A stretch of DNA of 6,518 bases from Gelria sp. (GTDB lineage: Bacteria; Bacillota; Syntrophomonadia; Syntrophomonadales; Syntrophomonadaceae): positions 1-6,518 of the forward strand of contig DUMX01000157.1 in NCBI GenBank assembly GCA_012839665.1. Direction: 5' to 3'. The notes below the pieces were generated by a model. It did not search any database and was not told the origin of the DNA. It saw only the letters and a program-made list of their open reading frames with translations. Both the position numbers and the translations under genes were made by a program. Shown piece by piece: positions 1 through 6,518 of the stretch. Numbering within the stretch: position 1 is the first letter of the stretch; each line of letters starts with the position of its first letter.

Positions 1-2
1 GG

Positions 3-800
3 ATGAGCAATTATACCTATATACCAATATCTAATTTACAGCTGGTATTCAGCGTATCTTTAGTCCTGATTACTGGATTAATCTCTGCTTTATTAAAATT
101 AGGCTTACTTAAATCGCTAATATGGGCAACCATAAGAGCTTTTGTACAGCTAACTCTTATCGGTTATGTTCTCACTTATATATTTGCCTTAAATAATTTA
201 ATAATTATCGCAATGGTAATTTTATTTATGTGTTTTGTAGCCAGTCGGGAAGCAACCAGGCGGGTAAAAAATTTCCCGCATCAGAGTGGTATATTATCGT
301 TCTTATCCCTGAGTGCCAGCACCTTTGTTGTAGGTGTAATTGTAGTTGTAGTGATAATATCTCCTCAGCCTTGGTATTCGCCGCAGGTGGTTATCCCTAT
401 TTTCGGGATGCTGTTAGGCAACTCGATGAATGCTATTGCCCTGGCGCTTGACCGAATGTATAGTGAGGTGCATTCCCATATTGATGAAGTTGAACAATTG
501 TTATGTTTTGGTGCTACTCCCTGGGAGTCAGTTTTAGATTATATTAAGAACGCAGTAGCGGCAGGAATGACCCCCACTATAAACTCATTGATGGTGGTGG
601 GACTCGTCAGTTTACCCGGGATGATGACCGGGCAGATACTGGCAGGGATGAATCCCCAGTCGGCGGTACGTTATCAGTTTATAGTTATGGTAATGATAGC
701 TGCTTCCGTAGCCATTGGTTGTTTATTAATTGTTGGCCTATCATATAAAAAAATGTTTAATGAAGAAATGGCTTTAATAGATGAAATTAGGAGAAATTAG
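3..800 (+). CDS. fetB: FetB-type (UPF0014/YbbM family) ABC transporter permease
   Basis: Integral membrane permease of the UPF0014 family. Its Escherichia coli member FetB works with the ATPase FetA in iron export and oxidative stress resistance. Family signatures are plain: RAFVQL at residues 45-50, IPIFGMLLGNSMNA at 131-144, and GLVSLPGMMTGQILAG at 200-215. The polar stretch at about 160-178 (DEVEQLLCFGATPWES) looks like the cytoplasmic coupling loop that contacts the ATPase. Hydrophobic segments lie near 12-31, 38-60, 64-81, 98-120, 127-148, 196-213 and 224-247. The 265 aa length is close to the usual 255-265, and the N-terminus aligns from memory with E. coli FetB, so ATG at 3 is a good start. 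Only two bases precede it, so its ribosome binding site is not visible. A fetA ATPase gene would be expected just upstream. The family is certain; iron as substrate is inferred from E. coli. Confidence 0.9.
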   Translation: MSNYTYIPISNLQLVFSVSLVLITGLISALLKLGLLKSLIWATIRAFVQLTLIGYVLTYIFALNNLIIIAMVILFMCFVASREATRRVKNFPHQSGILSFLSLSASTFVVGVIVVVVIISPQPWYSPQVVIPIFGMLLGNSMNAIALALDRMYSEVHSHIDEVEQLLCFGATPWESVLDYIKNAVAAGMTPTINSLMVVGLVSLPGMMTGQILAGMNPQSAVRYQFIVMVMIAASVAIGCLLIVGLSYKKMFNEEMALIDEIRRN

Positions 801-817
801 CAACAAGAAATAGAGCG

Positions 818-878
818 GGTGCCAGGCACTTAAGTTGTTAAGTTATTGAATAACTTAACAACTTAAGTGCCTGGCACC
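818..878. repeat. Perfect 30-bp inverted repeat (61-nt palindrome) between convergent genes
   Basis: The arms at 818-847 and 849-878 are exact reverse complements with a single central G at 848, so the real loop would be a few bases. The outer end of each arm (GGTGCCAGGCAC and its complement) contains GTGCCAGGCAC, itself palindromic apart from its middle base. The inner part of the left arm has two near-identical 8-mers, TTAAGTTG (830-837) and TTAAGTTA (838-845). It lies between the fetB stop (800) and the rnj stop (884), so it could end transcription from both sides. However, neither side is followed by a strong T-run (GTTAATTAAACT on plus, GCTCTATTTCTT on minus), so it is not a textbook terminator. 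I recall GTGCCTGGCAC motifs as dispersed intergenic repeats in several bacterial genomes, so a REP-like or MITE-like element is the other reading. Confidence 0.85.
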
Positions 879-883
879 GTTAA

Positions 884-2548
884 TTAAACTTCCATAATTA
901 TAGGCAATATCATTGGCCGGCGGCCGGTTTTATCATAAAGATGTTTGCCTAAACTCTCACGCACCTGGGCTTTTATTACTGCCCACTCGCTGATTTTTTT
1001 CTTAGCGCATATATCCAGAGCTTCTTTAACCCTATCCCGGGAATCATCTATTAATTCCTCCGATTCCCTGACGTAAACAAATCCTCGGGTAAGTATATCT
1101 GGTCCAGCTACCACTTCGCCGCTCTCTTTATTAATAGTCACCACCACAATCATGATACCATCCTGGGATAGCTGTCTACGGTCACGTAAAACAATATTAC
1201 CAACATCCCCTACTCCCAGACCGTCGACCAGAATCTTACCCGCAGTTATCTTGCCTGCTATATTAGCCTTTTTCTTCCCAACTTCGATAATCTGGCCGTT
1301 ATCAGCTACAAATATTCGGGAACGGGGTATACCCAAGCTCTCTGCCAATTTGGCATGTTTCATGAGATGGCGGTATTCTCCATGAACCGGTATAAAATAC
1401 CTGGGTCTAATCAGATTTAGCAAAATCTTAAGTTCTTCCTGGGAAGCATGTCCAGAAACATGTACCCCCATACTTTTTTCATAAATAACCTCGGCACCTT
1501 GCCGAAATAAAAGGTCGACCGTTTTAGCCACCAATTTTTCATTACCCGGAATAGGAGTAGCAGAAATAATTACCGTATCCCCGCGCTCAATACTTACCCA
1601 ACGATGGTCAGCAGTAGCCATACGAGTCAGTGCAGACATAGGCTCGCCCTGCGATCCGGTAGTAACTATTACCACCTCATGCGGCGGATAGTTGTTTATT
1701 TCCTCCATCTCAATCAATATGCCCTCCGGCATATCTATATAACCTAACTCACGTGATATCTTTACATTATTTACCATGCTGCGCCCAACTATAGATACTT
1801 TTCTGCCGTACCTTTGGGCTGTACATATCACTTGTTGAATTCGGTGTACATTGGAGGCGAAAGTAGTAACAATTATTCTACCTTCACATTTGCCAAATAA
1901 ATCATCAAAGGTATTGCCTACTACCCTTTCCGACATAGTAAAGCCAGGTTTATCAGCATTGGTGCTATCACTCAGCATCACCAGGACACCCTTTTCGCCT
2001 AGTTCCGCCAATTTGCGAAAATCCACCACCTGTCCGTCAACCGGGGTTTGATCCAGCTTAATATCACCAGTATGCAGAATTACACCCAACGGAGTGTGAA
2101 TAGCTATACCCATAGCATCCGGTATACTATGACTAACTCTTAAAAACTCCACCTCAAAAGGCCCGATCTTCAATATATCACGAGGTTTAACGACATGCAA
2201 GTTTTCGTTGCTCAGGTCATGTTCTTCTAATTTTCCTTCCACTATGCCCATGGTAAGCCTACTACCGTAAACTGGTACATCCATCTCTTTTAAAAGATAA
2301 GGAAGGGCGCCGACATGATCTTCATGCCCGTGGGTTAACAAAACTGCTTTAACCTTTTCTTTGTTTTCTAATAAATAAGAAATATCAGGAATTACGATGT
2401 CAATGCCAAGCAATTCCTCCTCAGGAAACATCAGCCCAGCATCAATAACAACAATGGTATCCTGATATCTGATAACCGACATGTTCTTGCCTATTTCCCC
2501 TAATCCGCCCAGGGAAATAATCTGTATACGGGAATCAGTATCCGACAC
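884..2548 (-). CDS. rnj: Ribonuclease J (metallo-beta-lactamase/beta-CASP family)
   Basis: RNase J is a cytoplasmic 5'-3' exoribonuclease and endonuclease that matures and degrades RNA in Firmicutes. The protein is 554 aa from the GTG start, the normal family length. Visible metal-site motifs: HGHEDH at 73-78, VSHSIPDA with His140, HTGD with Asp162, and His389 in HGEYRH. The beta-CASP part includes SDSTNAD (193-199), the TTGSQGEP loop (296-303) and SGHASQ (365-370). A C-terminal domain follows from about residue 450. A longer frame reaches ATG at 2611, but that ATG lacks a Shine-Dalgarno sequence and lies inside the promoter; GTG at 2548 has a near-perfect one. The B. subtilis gene at this position is rnjB, yet the HxHxDH motif is intact here, so the protein should be catalytically active. 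It is separated from dapA by a terminator and ends 5 nt from the palindrome. Confidence 0.95.
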   Translation of the reverse strand: MSDTDSRIQIISLGGLGEIGKNMSVIRYQDTIVVIDAGLMFPEEELLGIDIVIPDISYLLENKEKVKAVLLTHGHEDHVGALPYLLKEMDVPVYGSRLTMGIVEGKLEEHDLSNENLHVVKPRDILKIGPFEVEFLRVSHSIPDAMGIAIHTPLGVILHTGDIKLDQTPVDGQVVDFRKLAELGEKGVLVMLSDSTNADKPGFTMSERVVGNTFDDLFGKCEGRIIVTTFASNVHRIQQVICTAQRYGRKVSIVGRSMVNNVKISRELGYIDMPEGILIEMEEINNYPPHEVVIVTTGSQGEPMSALTRMATADHRWVSIERGDTVIISATPIPGNEKLVAKTVDLLFRQGAEVIYEKSMGVHVSGHASQEELKILLNLIRPRYFIPVHGEYRHLMKHAKLAESLGIPRSRIFVADNGQIIEVGKKKANIAGKITAGKILVDGLGVGDVGNIVLRDRRQLSQDGIMIVVVTINKESGEVVAGPDILTRGFVYVRESEELIDDSRDRVKEALDICAKKKISEWAVIKAQVRESLGKHLYDKTGRRPMILPIIMEV

Positions 2549-2554
2549 CCTAAC

Positions 2555-2563
2555 ACCTCCTTT
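2555..2563 (-). promoter_or_regulatory. Shine-Dalgarno sequence that fixes the rnj start
   Basis: On the minus strand AAAGGAGGT (2563-2555) lies 6 nt before GTG at 2548-2546. This is close to a perfect match to the 16S 3' end at optimal spacing. It decides for GTG over the in-frame ATG at 2611-2609, which has no comparable site upstream. Confidence 0.9.
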
Positions 2564-2599
2564 ATTCAGTTTTAAATTCCGAACATAACCACCTCGATT

Positions 2600-2628
2600 A
2601 TTATAGCCCATAAGGTAGCAATGTACAA
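2600..2628 (-). promoter_or_regulatory. Predicted SigA promoter of rnj
   Basis: Reading the minus strand, a -35-like TTGTAC (2628-2623) is followed after exactly 17 nt by a consensus -10, TATAAT (2605-2600). Initiation would fall near 2593, giving a leader of about 45 nt before the GTG start. The -35 matches the consensus TTGACA at only three of six positions. The perfect -10, the correct spacing and the terminator just upstream make the promoter credible. Confidence 0.65.
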
Positions 2629-2662
2629 CTTATATAATGGAAGGGTCTGCCAAATTTTAATA

Positions 2663-2702
2663 TAAAAACAATTTAGGATAGGTTCTTTCGCCTATCCTAA
2701 AT
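2663..2702 (-). terminator. Rho-independent terminator after dapA
   Basis: Two 12-nt arms (2691-2702 and 2671-2682; core CCTATCC/GGATAGG) are perfectly complementary around an 8-nt loop. On the minus strand the hairpin is followed at once by TGTTTTTAT. It begins 7 nt after the dapA stop codon, so it ends the asd-dapG-dapA transcript and separates it from rnj. The plus strand lacks a matching T-run, so it acts in one direction. Confidence 0.88.
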
Positions 2703-2709
2703 AATAGTC

Positions 2710-3597
2710 CTAAACTTCTGATATTAACTTGGCCTTAATTAATAATTCCCGTATAAATTTCTGTTCCGTTTCATTTGCATCTACCAATGGTAACCGTAAT
2801 CCACCTACGTTATGCCCTAACTGATTTAATGCTGCTTTCAAAGGTACCGGATTAGTGGTAATAAACAGCCCCTTAAAAACCGGGAAAAGCTGTTTATGTA
2901 AATCGCCGGCCCGCTTAACCTCTCCATTATAAAAGGCGTCTATCATGGCCAAAATATCGTTTCCTACCAAGTGAGAGGCAATACTTACTACACCATGTGC
3001 ACCTAAAGCCATCATAGGTAAAGTCAGCGAATCATCCCCTGCGTAAATAATCATATCCTCGGGTACCATGGTTGTCAGCGTTGATACCTGGTCCATACTA
3101 CCACTGGCCTCTTTTATAGCAACTATATTTTCTATCTGGGCCAATCGGGCAACTGTTTCCGGCAGCAAATTAATACCCGTACGACCGGGAATATTGTACA
3201 GCATTATAGGTAGGGAAACAGCATCGGCAATCTTCTTAAAATGCTGATACAGTCCTTCCTGGCTGGGCTTGTTGTAATAAGGGCATACCAGCATAACTCC
3301 GTCTACACCTAGTTTTTCCGCCTCTTTAGTTAAATTTAGAGTATGTTGTGTATCGTTGGAACCAGTTCCAGCCCATACCGGAATGCGATTACCCAGTTTA
3401 CCTTTCACGGCTGCAAAAAGCTTTAGTTTTTCTTCATCAGATAATACTGGGGATTCACCGGTAGTCCCACTAACTACAATACCTTCAGTTCCGTTGTTGG
3501 CCAGGTATTCGGCTAGTTCTGCCGCTTTAACGTAATCAACCTGCAATTTATCATCATAGGGTGTTACCATTGCAGTCATCAGCCTGGGAACCGTCAT
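2710..3597 (-). CDS. dapA: 4-hydroxy-tetrahydrodipicolinate synthase
   Basis: DapA condenses pyruvate with L-aspartate-4-semialdehyde, the first step committed to diaminopimelate and lysine; in spore formers it also supplies the dipicolinate branch. The protein is a TIM-barrel aldolase of 295 aa, the usual length. The active site is complete by comparison with E. coli: Schiff-base Lys162 in VAIKEASG, Tyr134 in MLYNIPGRTG, Thr45-Thr46 in SGTTGES, Tyr108 in CPYYNKP and Arg139. The ATG at 3597 is preceded by GGCGGTG (3609-3603), a one-mismatch Shine-Dalgarno sequence, at 5 nt. The gene starts 36 nt after dapG and is the last of the asd-dapG-dapA unit, ending just before a strong terminator. Whether lysine inhibits this enzyme cannot be read from the sequence; many Gram-positive DapA enzymes are insensitive. 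Confidence 0.97.
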   Translation of the reverse strand: MTVPRLMTAMVTPYDDKLQVDYVKAAELAEYLANNGTEGIVVSGTTGESPVLSDEEKLKLFAAVKGKLGNRIPVWAGTGSNDTQHTLNLTKEAEKLGVDGVMLVCPYYNKPSQEGLYQHFKKIADAVSLPIMLYNIPGRTGINLLPETVARLAQIENIVAIKEASGSMDQVSTLTTMVPEDMIIYAGDDSLTLPMMALGAHGVVSIASHLVGNDILAMIDAFYNGEVKRAGDLHKQLFPVFKGLFITTNPVPLKAALNQLGHNVGGLRLPLVDANETEQKFIRELLIKAKLISEV

Positions 3598-3633
3598 TTT
3601 ATCACCGCCACTTCTATTTTTTTAAAATAATAT

Positions 3634-4857
3634 TTATGAACCTAATTCGAATTTATCGTGTAAAGCATTTACTGCTTTTTCTAAATCCTTCTCTTTAACC
3701 AGACACCATATATTGGTGTATGAATCTCCGGACTGTAGTATATTAATATCCTGCGCGTTCAAGGCCGCCACTACAGTCGCCATTACACCCGGGATTCCAG
3801 TCATAGCCGCTCCTACTACGGCTACTTTGGCACAATTTATTTCCATCGCAGGCTCAATGTTAATCGCTTGTAAGACCCGCCGGGCTTGCTCGGCTTGGTC
3901 ACTGTTTATAGTAAAAACAATGCGGTCAATCTGTACATTAATAAAATCTACACTAATACCGGCACCAGCCAGGCTCTTGAAAACATTGAGCTCTAACTGC
4001 GCCTTACCATTAGACTTACTACCTTCTATTTTAATCTGAGTTAGATTAGAAGTATAGGTAATACCTGTAATTAATTGGTCTTTAATCAGGCGGGGGGCAT
4101 TAATATCGTAGGGCTGGTTACTTATTAGAGTACCCGGATTATCCAGATTAGTAGACCTTACCCGGAGAGGTACATTTCCCTGCATGGCAATTTCTATAGC
4201 CCGAGGATGAACTACTCTGGCACCCTCTCGCGCCAATTGGCATATTTCATTATAGCTTATAGCCTCAAGTAACCGTGCATTATTTACTATACGGGGGTCT
4301 GCAGTCATAATACCTTCCACATCGGTGAAAATATCAATTATTTCAGCATTTAAGGCTACTCCTAAAGCACTGGCGGTGGTGTCACTACCTCCCCGTCCCA
4401 AAGTAGTAAGTTCCCCATTCTCACTTATCCCTTGAAATCCTGCTACCACAGGGGTAAAACCTTTCTCCAAATCTTCTAATATATTTCTGGGGTTAACATA
4501 TAAAACATGGGCATTTCCAAAATTGTCGTCAGTAACCACCCCTGCCTGTTGCCCGGTAAGGAACCTGGACTTTATGCCGGTTTGGGAAAGATAATTGGCT
4601 AACAATACTCCGGATATAATCTCTCCACATGACATAATCAGGTCCATTTCTCGAGTCAGGGGTTGCTGGTTAATTTCCTTTACCAGTTTAATTAATGTAT
4701 CGGTAGCATATGGGTCGTTATCTCTTCCTATAGCTGATACTACAACTACCACTTTCCTGCCTGAACTAATGGTGGAGCTAATAATACTGCTGACCCGTGA
4801 TCGTAGCTCAGGGGTGGTAAGGGAAGTTCCTCCGAACTTCTGTACAGCTATTTTCAA
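3634..4857 (-). CDS. dapG: Aspartate kinase, DapG (aspartokinase I) type
   Basis: This enzyme phosphorylates L-aspartate with ATP to 4-phospho-L-aspartate, the entry to the aspartate family pathway. The kinase domain covers about residues 1-245, with KFGGTS (7-12), the SCGE segment (76-79), GRGGSDTTA (154-162) and TDVEGIMTADPR (178-189). Two ACT regulatory domains follow, near 263-335 and 341-403, the second containing GIPGVMATVVAAL. The 407 aa length and the text match B. subtilis DapG, for example the DPYATD and HALH-like VNALH stretches, and the gene occupies the same place between asd and dapA. By analogy it is expected to be inhibited by meso-diaminopimelate; that is inferred. The start is TTG at 4857, 14 nt after the asd stop, with AAGGTG (4870-4865) 7 nt upstream, which suggests translational coupling to asd. 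A lysine-sensitive LysC is the alternative name if the synteny is ignored. Confidence 0.94.
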   Translation of the reverse strand: MKIAVQKFGGTSLTTPELRSRVSSIISSTISSGRKVVVVVSAIGRDNDPYATDTLIKLVKEINQQPLTREMDLIMSCGEIISGVLLANYLSQTGIKSRFLTGQQAGVVTDDNFGNAHVLYVNPRNILEDLEKGFTPVVAGFQGISENGELTTLGRGGSDTTASALGVALNAEIIDIFTDVEGIMTADPRIVNNARLLEAISYNEICQLAREGARVVHPRAIEIAMQGNVPLRVRSTNLDNPGTLISNQPYDINAPRLIKDQLITGITYTSNLTQIKIEGSKSNGKAQLELNVFKSLAGAGISVDFINVQIDRIVFTINSDQAEQARRVLQAINIEPAMEINCAKVAVVGAAMTGIPGVMATVVAALNAQDINILQSGDSYTNIWCLVKEKDLEKAVNALHDKFELGS

Positions 4858-4871
4858 TTATATACACCTTC

Positions 4872-5888
4872 TTAATAAAGGTTTTTCTCGATGACCAATT
4901 CGGCTATTTGCACACTATTGGTAGCTGCACCTTTTCTAATCTGGTCGGCTGCTACCCAAATAACCAGACCATTATCAGTTGATATATCGCGCCTTATCCT
5001 GCCCACAAAAACCTCATCTTTATAAGAGGAATAAAGGGGCATAGGATACTCATTATTATGAGGGTCATCCTGTACTACTATTCCCGGAGCGTCAGATAGA
5101 ATTTCCCGTGCCCGCGCAACTGATAGCGGTTTTTCGGTTTCCAGGTTAATAGCTTCGGAATGGCTCCGGTATACCGGCACCCTTACCGCTGTAGCAGCAA
5201 TTTTTAGTTCGGGAGCATGCATGATTTTACGGGTTTCCCAAACCATCTTCATTTCTTCCCGGGTATAATCTTCCTCAACAAAAACATCAATATGGGGTAT
5301 AAGATTGAAGGCTATCGGATGCTGGAATACCTCCAGAACGGGTTCAGTACCATTTATATGGGCCTTAGTATGCTGGTCTAATTCATCTAGCCCGGCTTTA
5401 CCTGCACCAGATACGGCCTGATAAGTTGAAACTACAACCCTTTTTAAGCCTACTGCCCGGTGAATTGGATTTATAGCCACCACCATGATAATGGTAGAGC
5501 AATTAGGATTAGCAATTATTCCTTTATGCCAGTCCAAATCCTCGGGGTTAACCTCTGGTACTACCAGGGGAACATTATCATCTAACCGAAAAGCATAACT
5601 ATTATCAATAGCAACACAATTATTTTCTACGGCCTGTGGTATTAATTGCTTGCTAACTTCAGTACCTGCTGCAAACATGGCTACATCAGCCCATTTAAAA
5701 GCATCATTACTGGCGGCCTGGACCGTCAATTCTTCCCCGGCAAATTTAATTTTGGTGCCTGCTTCGCGGGGATCAGCCAAACACAGTAATTCTTTAATTT
5801 TCAACCTTCTCTCTGCCATGATTTGCAACATTTCCTGCCCAACCGCACCTGTTGCCCCAACTACTGCTAACTTTATTCCCTCTGCCAC
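4872..5888 (-). CDS. asd: Aspartate-semialdehyde dehydrogenase
   Basis: Asd reduces 4-phospho-L-aspartate to L-aspartate-4-semialdehyde with NADPH, supplying DapA here and the threonine/methionine branch elsewhere. The N-terminal Rossmann fold carries GATGAVG at 11-17. The catalytic cysteine is Cys130 in ANPNCSTI, the SGAGKAG loop spans 160-166, and the substrate-binding and catalytic residues Arg236 and His243 are in RVPVYRSHSEAI. The 338 aa length fits the shorter Gram-positive/archaeal-like class of Asd rather than the roughly 367 aa enterobacterial type. The start is GTG at 5888, with AGGAGGT (5902-5896) 7 nt upstream, which is an excellent site. It is the first gene of the asd-dapG-dapA unit and follows a SigA-like promoter. 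No riboswitch fits in its leader of about 27 nt. Confidence 0.96.
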   Translation of the reverse strand: MAEGIKLAVVGATGAVGQEMLQIMAERRLKIKELLCLADPREAGTKIKFAGEELTVQAASNDAFKWADVAMFAAGTEVSKQLIPQAVENNCVAIDNSYAFRLDDNVPLVVPEVNPEDLDWHKGIIANPNCSTIIMVVAINPIHRAVGLKRVVVSTYQAVSGAGKAGLDELDQHTKAHINGTEPVLEVFQHPIAFNLIPHIDVFVEEDYTREEMKMVWETRKIMHAPELKIAATAVRVPVYRSHSEAINLETEKPLSVARAREILSDAPGIVVQDDPHNNEYPMPLYSSYKDEVFVGRIRRDISTDNGLVIWVAADQIRKGAATNSVQIAELVIEKNLY

Positions 5889-5922
5889 AACCAGTACCTC
5901 CTGTCAAAAAACTCTGTTTCCT

Positions 5923-5951
5923 ATTTTAACACCGGGTTTTTTAATTCTCAA
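5923..5951 (-). promoter_or_regulatory. Predicted SigA promoter of asd-dapG-dapA
   Basis: On the minus strand TTGAGA (5951-5946) and TAAAAT (5928-5923) each match the SigA consensus at five of six positions and are exactly 17 nt apart. The -35 contains the dpaB stop codon TGA (5950-5948). Initiation would fall near 5915-5917, about 27 nt before the asd GTG. The placement lets the three biosynthetic genes be expressed in growth, separately from the sporulation genes upstream. Confidence 0.72.
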
Positions 5952-6518
5952 GAAACCAGGACAGGTCCTAGTAAAACAGGTTGCAGTTGTTTGCCTTGCA
6001 GGGCACATACTACCGTGTCTAGTAGTTTATCCATGCAGGCCATCAGGGAGTTTGATTTGTTAAACGGGTCATCCTGGTGAAATGGTACAAAATATATGTT
6101 TTTCATGTTAATTAAAATTCCGATATTCCTGGCATTAATGCCCAGGGCATCATTGGTGGAAATCGCTATTACTACCGGTCTTTGATTGCGCAAATGGGCT
6201 TTAATAGCCATTAAGGCAGGCGTATCTACTATCCCATTGGCCAATTTAGCTATAGTATTTCCGGTTGCGGGTGCAACTACGACTACATCCAGGAGTTTTT
6301 GCGGACCAATTGGTTCAGCCCCAACTATAGTATTAATTATAGGCTTATTACAAATCTCGTTTATTTCCGTTTTCAAATCATTAACCTGATAAAAGCGGTT
6401 ATCAGTAACATCAACCGTATATGAAAATATCGGTAAAATATCGGCACCTTCACACTTAAGGTCCCTTATCTGGGGAATAACTTCACCTACTGTACAATGA
6501 GAACCGGTAACTACTACC
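5948..6518 (-). CDS. dpaB: Dipicolinate synthase subunit B, N-terminus beyond the window
   Basis: DpaB (SpoVFB) works with DpaA in the sporulating mother cell to oxidise the DapA product to dipicolinate, which is loaded into the spore core with calcium. It is a flavoprotein-fold protein. The frame is open to the window edge; 189 residues are visible and about 10 appear to be missing relative to the roughly 200 aa B. subtilis protein. Visible motifs: TGSHCT at visible residues 4-9, AEPIGP near 67-72, VVVAPATGNTIAKLANG near 79-95, NQRPVVIAISTNDALG near 111-126 and the HQDDPFNKSNS stretch near 147-157. The apparent TTG start at 6376 lies mid-protein, and conserved sequence continues upstream of it. 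dpaA should follow immediately beyond the edge. The sporulation promoter (SigK in B. subtilis) is not in the window. Confidence 0.94.
   Translation of the reverse strand, partial: VVVTGSHCTVGEVIPQIRDLKCEGADILPIFSYTVDVTDNRFYQVNDLKTEINEICNKPIINTIVGAEPIGPQKLLDVVVVAPATGNTIAKLANGIVDTPALMAIKAHLRNQRPVVIAISTNDALGINARNIGILINMKNIYFVPFHQDDPFNKSNSLMACMDKLLDTVVCALQGKQLQPVLLGPVLVS

Noticed and set aside
3..6. ATGA overlap suggesting that an upstream gene stops at 4-6
   Set aside because: ATGA is typical of coupled fetA-fetB genes, but no upstream coding sequence is in the window to confirm it.
3713..4039. 108-codon plus-strand open frame antisense to dapG
   Set aside because: It is a mirror of the ACT-domain coding region with no credible start signal.
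5902..5907. Exact TTGACA -35 hexamer on the minus strand in the asd leader
   Set aside because: The hexamer at -10 distance (17 nt away) is CAGAGG, and the site overlaps the asd ribosome binding site. The pair at 5923-5951 is better in every respect.
5889..5947. Possible lysine (L-box) riboswitch controlling asd-dapG-dapA
   Set aside because: The leader is only about 27-59 nt, far too short for the roughly 170-nt L-box fold, and shows no matching stems.
5650..6063. 137-codon plus-strand open frame across the asd/dpaB junction
   Set aside because: It runs antisense to two conserved genes and their promoter, has low-complexity Ala/Ser/Pro composition, and no recognisable family or ribosome binding site.
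6374..6376. TTG at 6376 as the start of dpaB
   Set aside because: Conserved DpaB sequence, including TGSHCT, continues in frame upstream to the window edge, so this TTG is an internal leucine codon.

Overview
The window is a moderately AT-rich stretch that looks like the chromosome of an endospore-forming Firmicute. The main evidence is the minus-strand order dpaB - asd - dapG - dapA - rnj, which matches from memory the Bacillus subtilis cluster dpaA-dpaB-asd-dapG-dapA-rnjB. The strong AGGAGG-type ribosome binding sites and the GTG/TTG starts fit this group. A dipicolinate synthase gene implies endospores. It also argues against the classical Clostridium group, which largely lacks DpaAB, and suggests either Bacilli or the Peptococcaceae/Syntrophomonas-like Clostridia. 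The species cannot be named from the sequence alone.

Layout, right to left along the minus strand: the right edge holds dpaB (dipicolinate synthase subunit B), which is open to the window end and lacks only its first few codons. A good SigA-type promoter lies across the dpaB stop codon and drives asd (aspartate-semialdehyde dehydrogenase, GTG start). Next comes dapG (aspartokinase of the diaminopimelate-sensitive type, TTG start), 14 nt after asd, and then dapA (4-hydroxy-tetrahydrodipicolinate synthase). A clear Rho-independent terminator closes this unit. The next gene, rnj (ribonuclease J), has its own promoter and a GTG start 21 codons inside the longest reading frame. From the left edge a plus-strand gene, fetB (UPF0014/FetB-type ABC transporter permease), converges on rnj. 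The 83-nt gap between them is mostly a perfect 61-nt palindrome.

The genes form one pathway. DapG phosphorylates aspartate, Asd reduces aspartyl phosphate to the semialdehyde, and DapA condenses it with pyruvate. The product feeds lysine and meso-diaminopimelate (cell wall) synthesis and, in the mother cell during sporulation, is oxidised by DpaAB to the spore solute dipicolinate. The promoter at the dpaB/asd junction lets the first three steps run in growing cells independently of the sporulation genes.

Nothing here amounts to a clearly new system. The most unusual object is the nested palindrome at 818-878, which also sits where the conserved gene order ends. No intergenic stretch exceeds 300 bases, and I see no RNA genes, CRISPR array, transposase or riboswitch.
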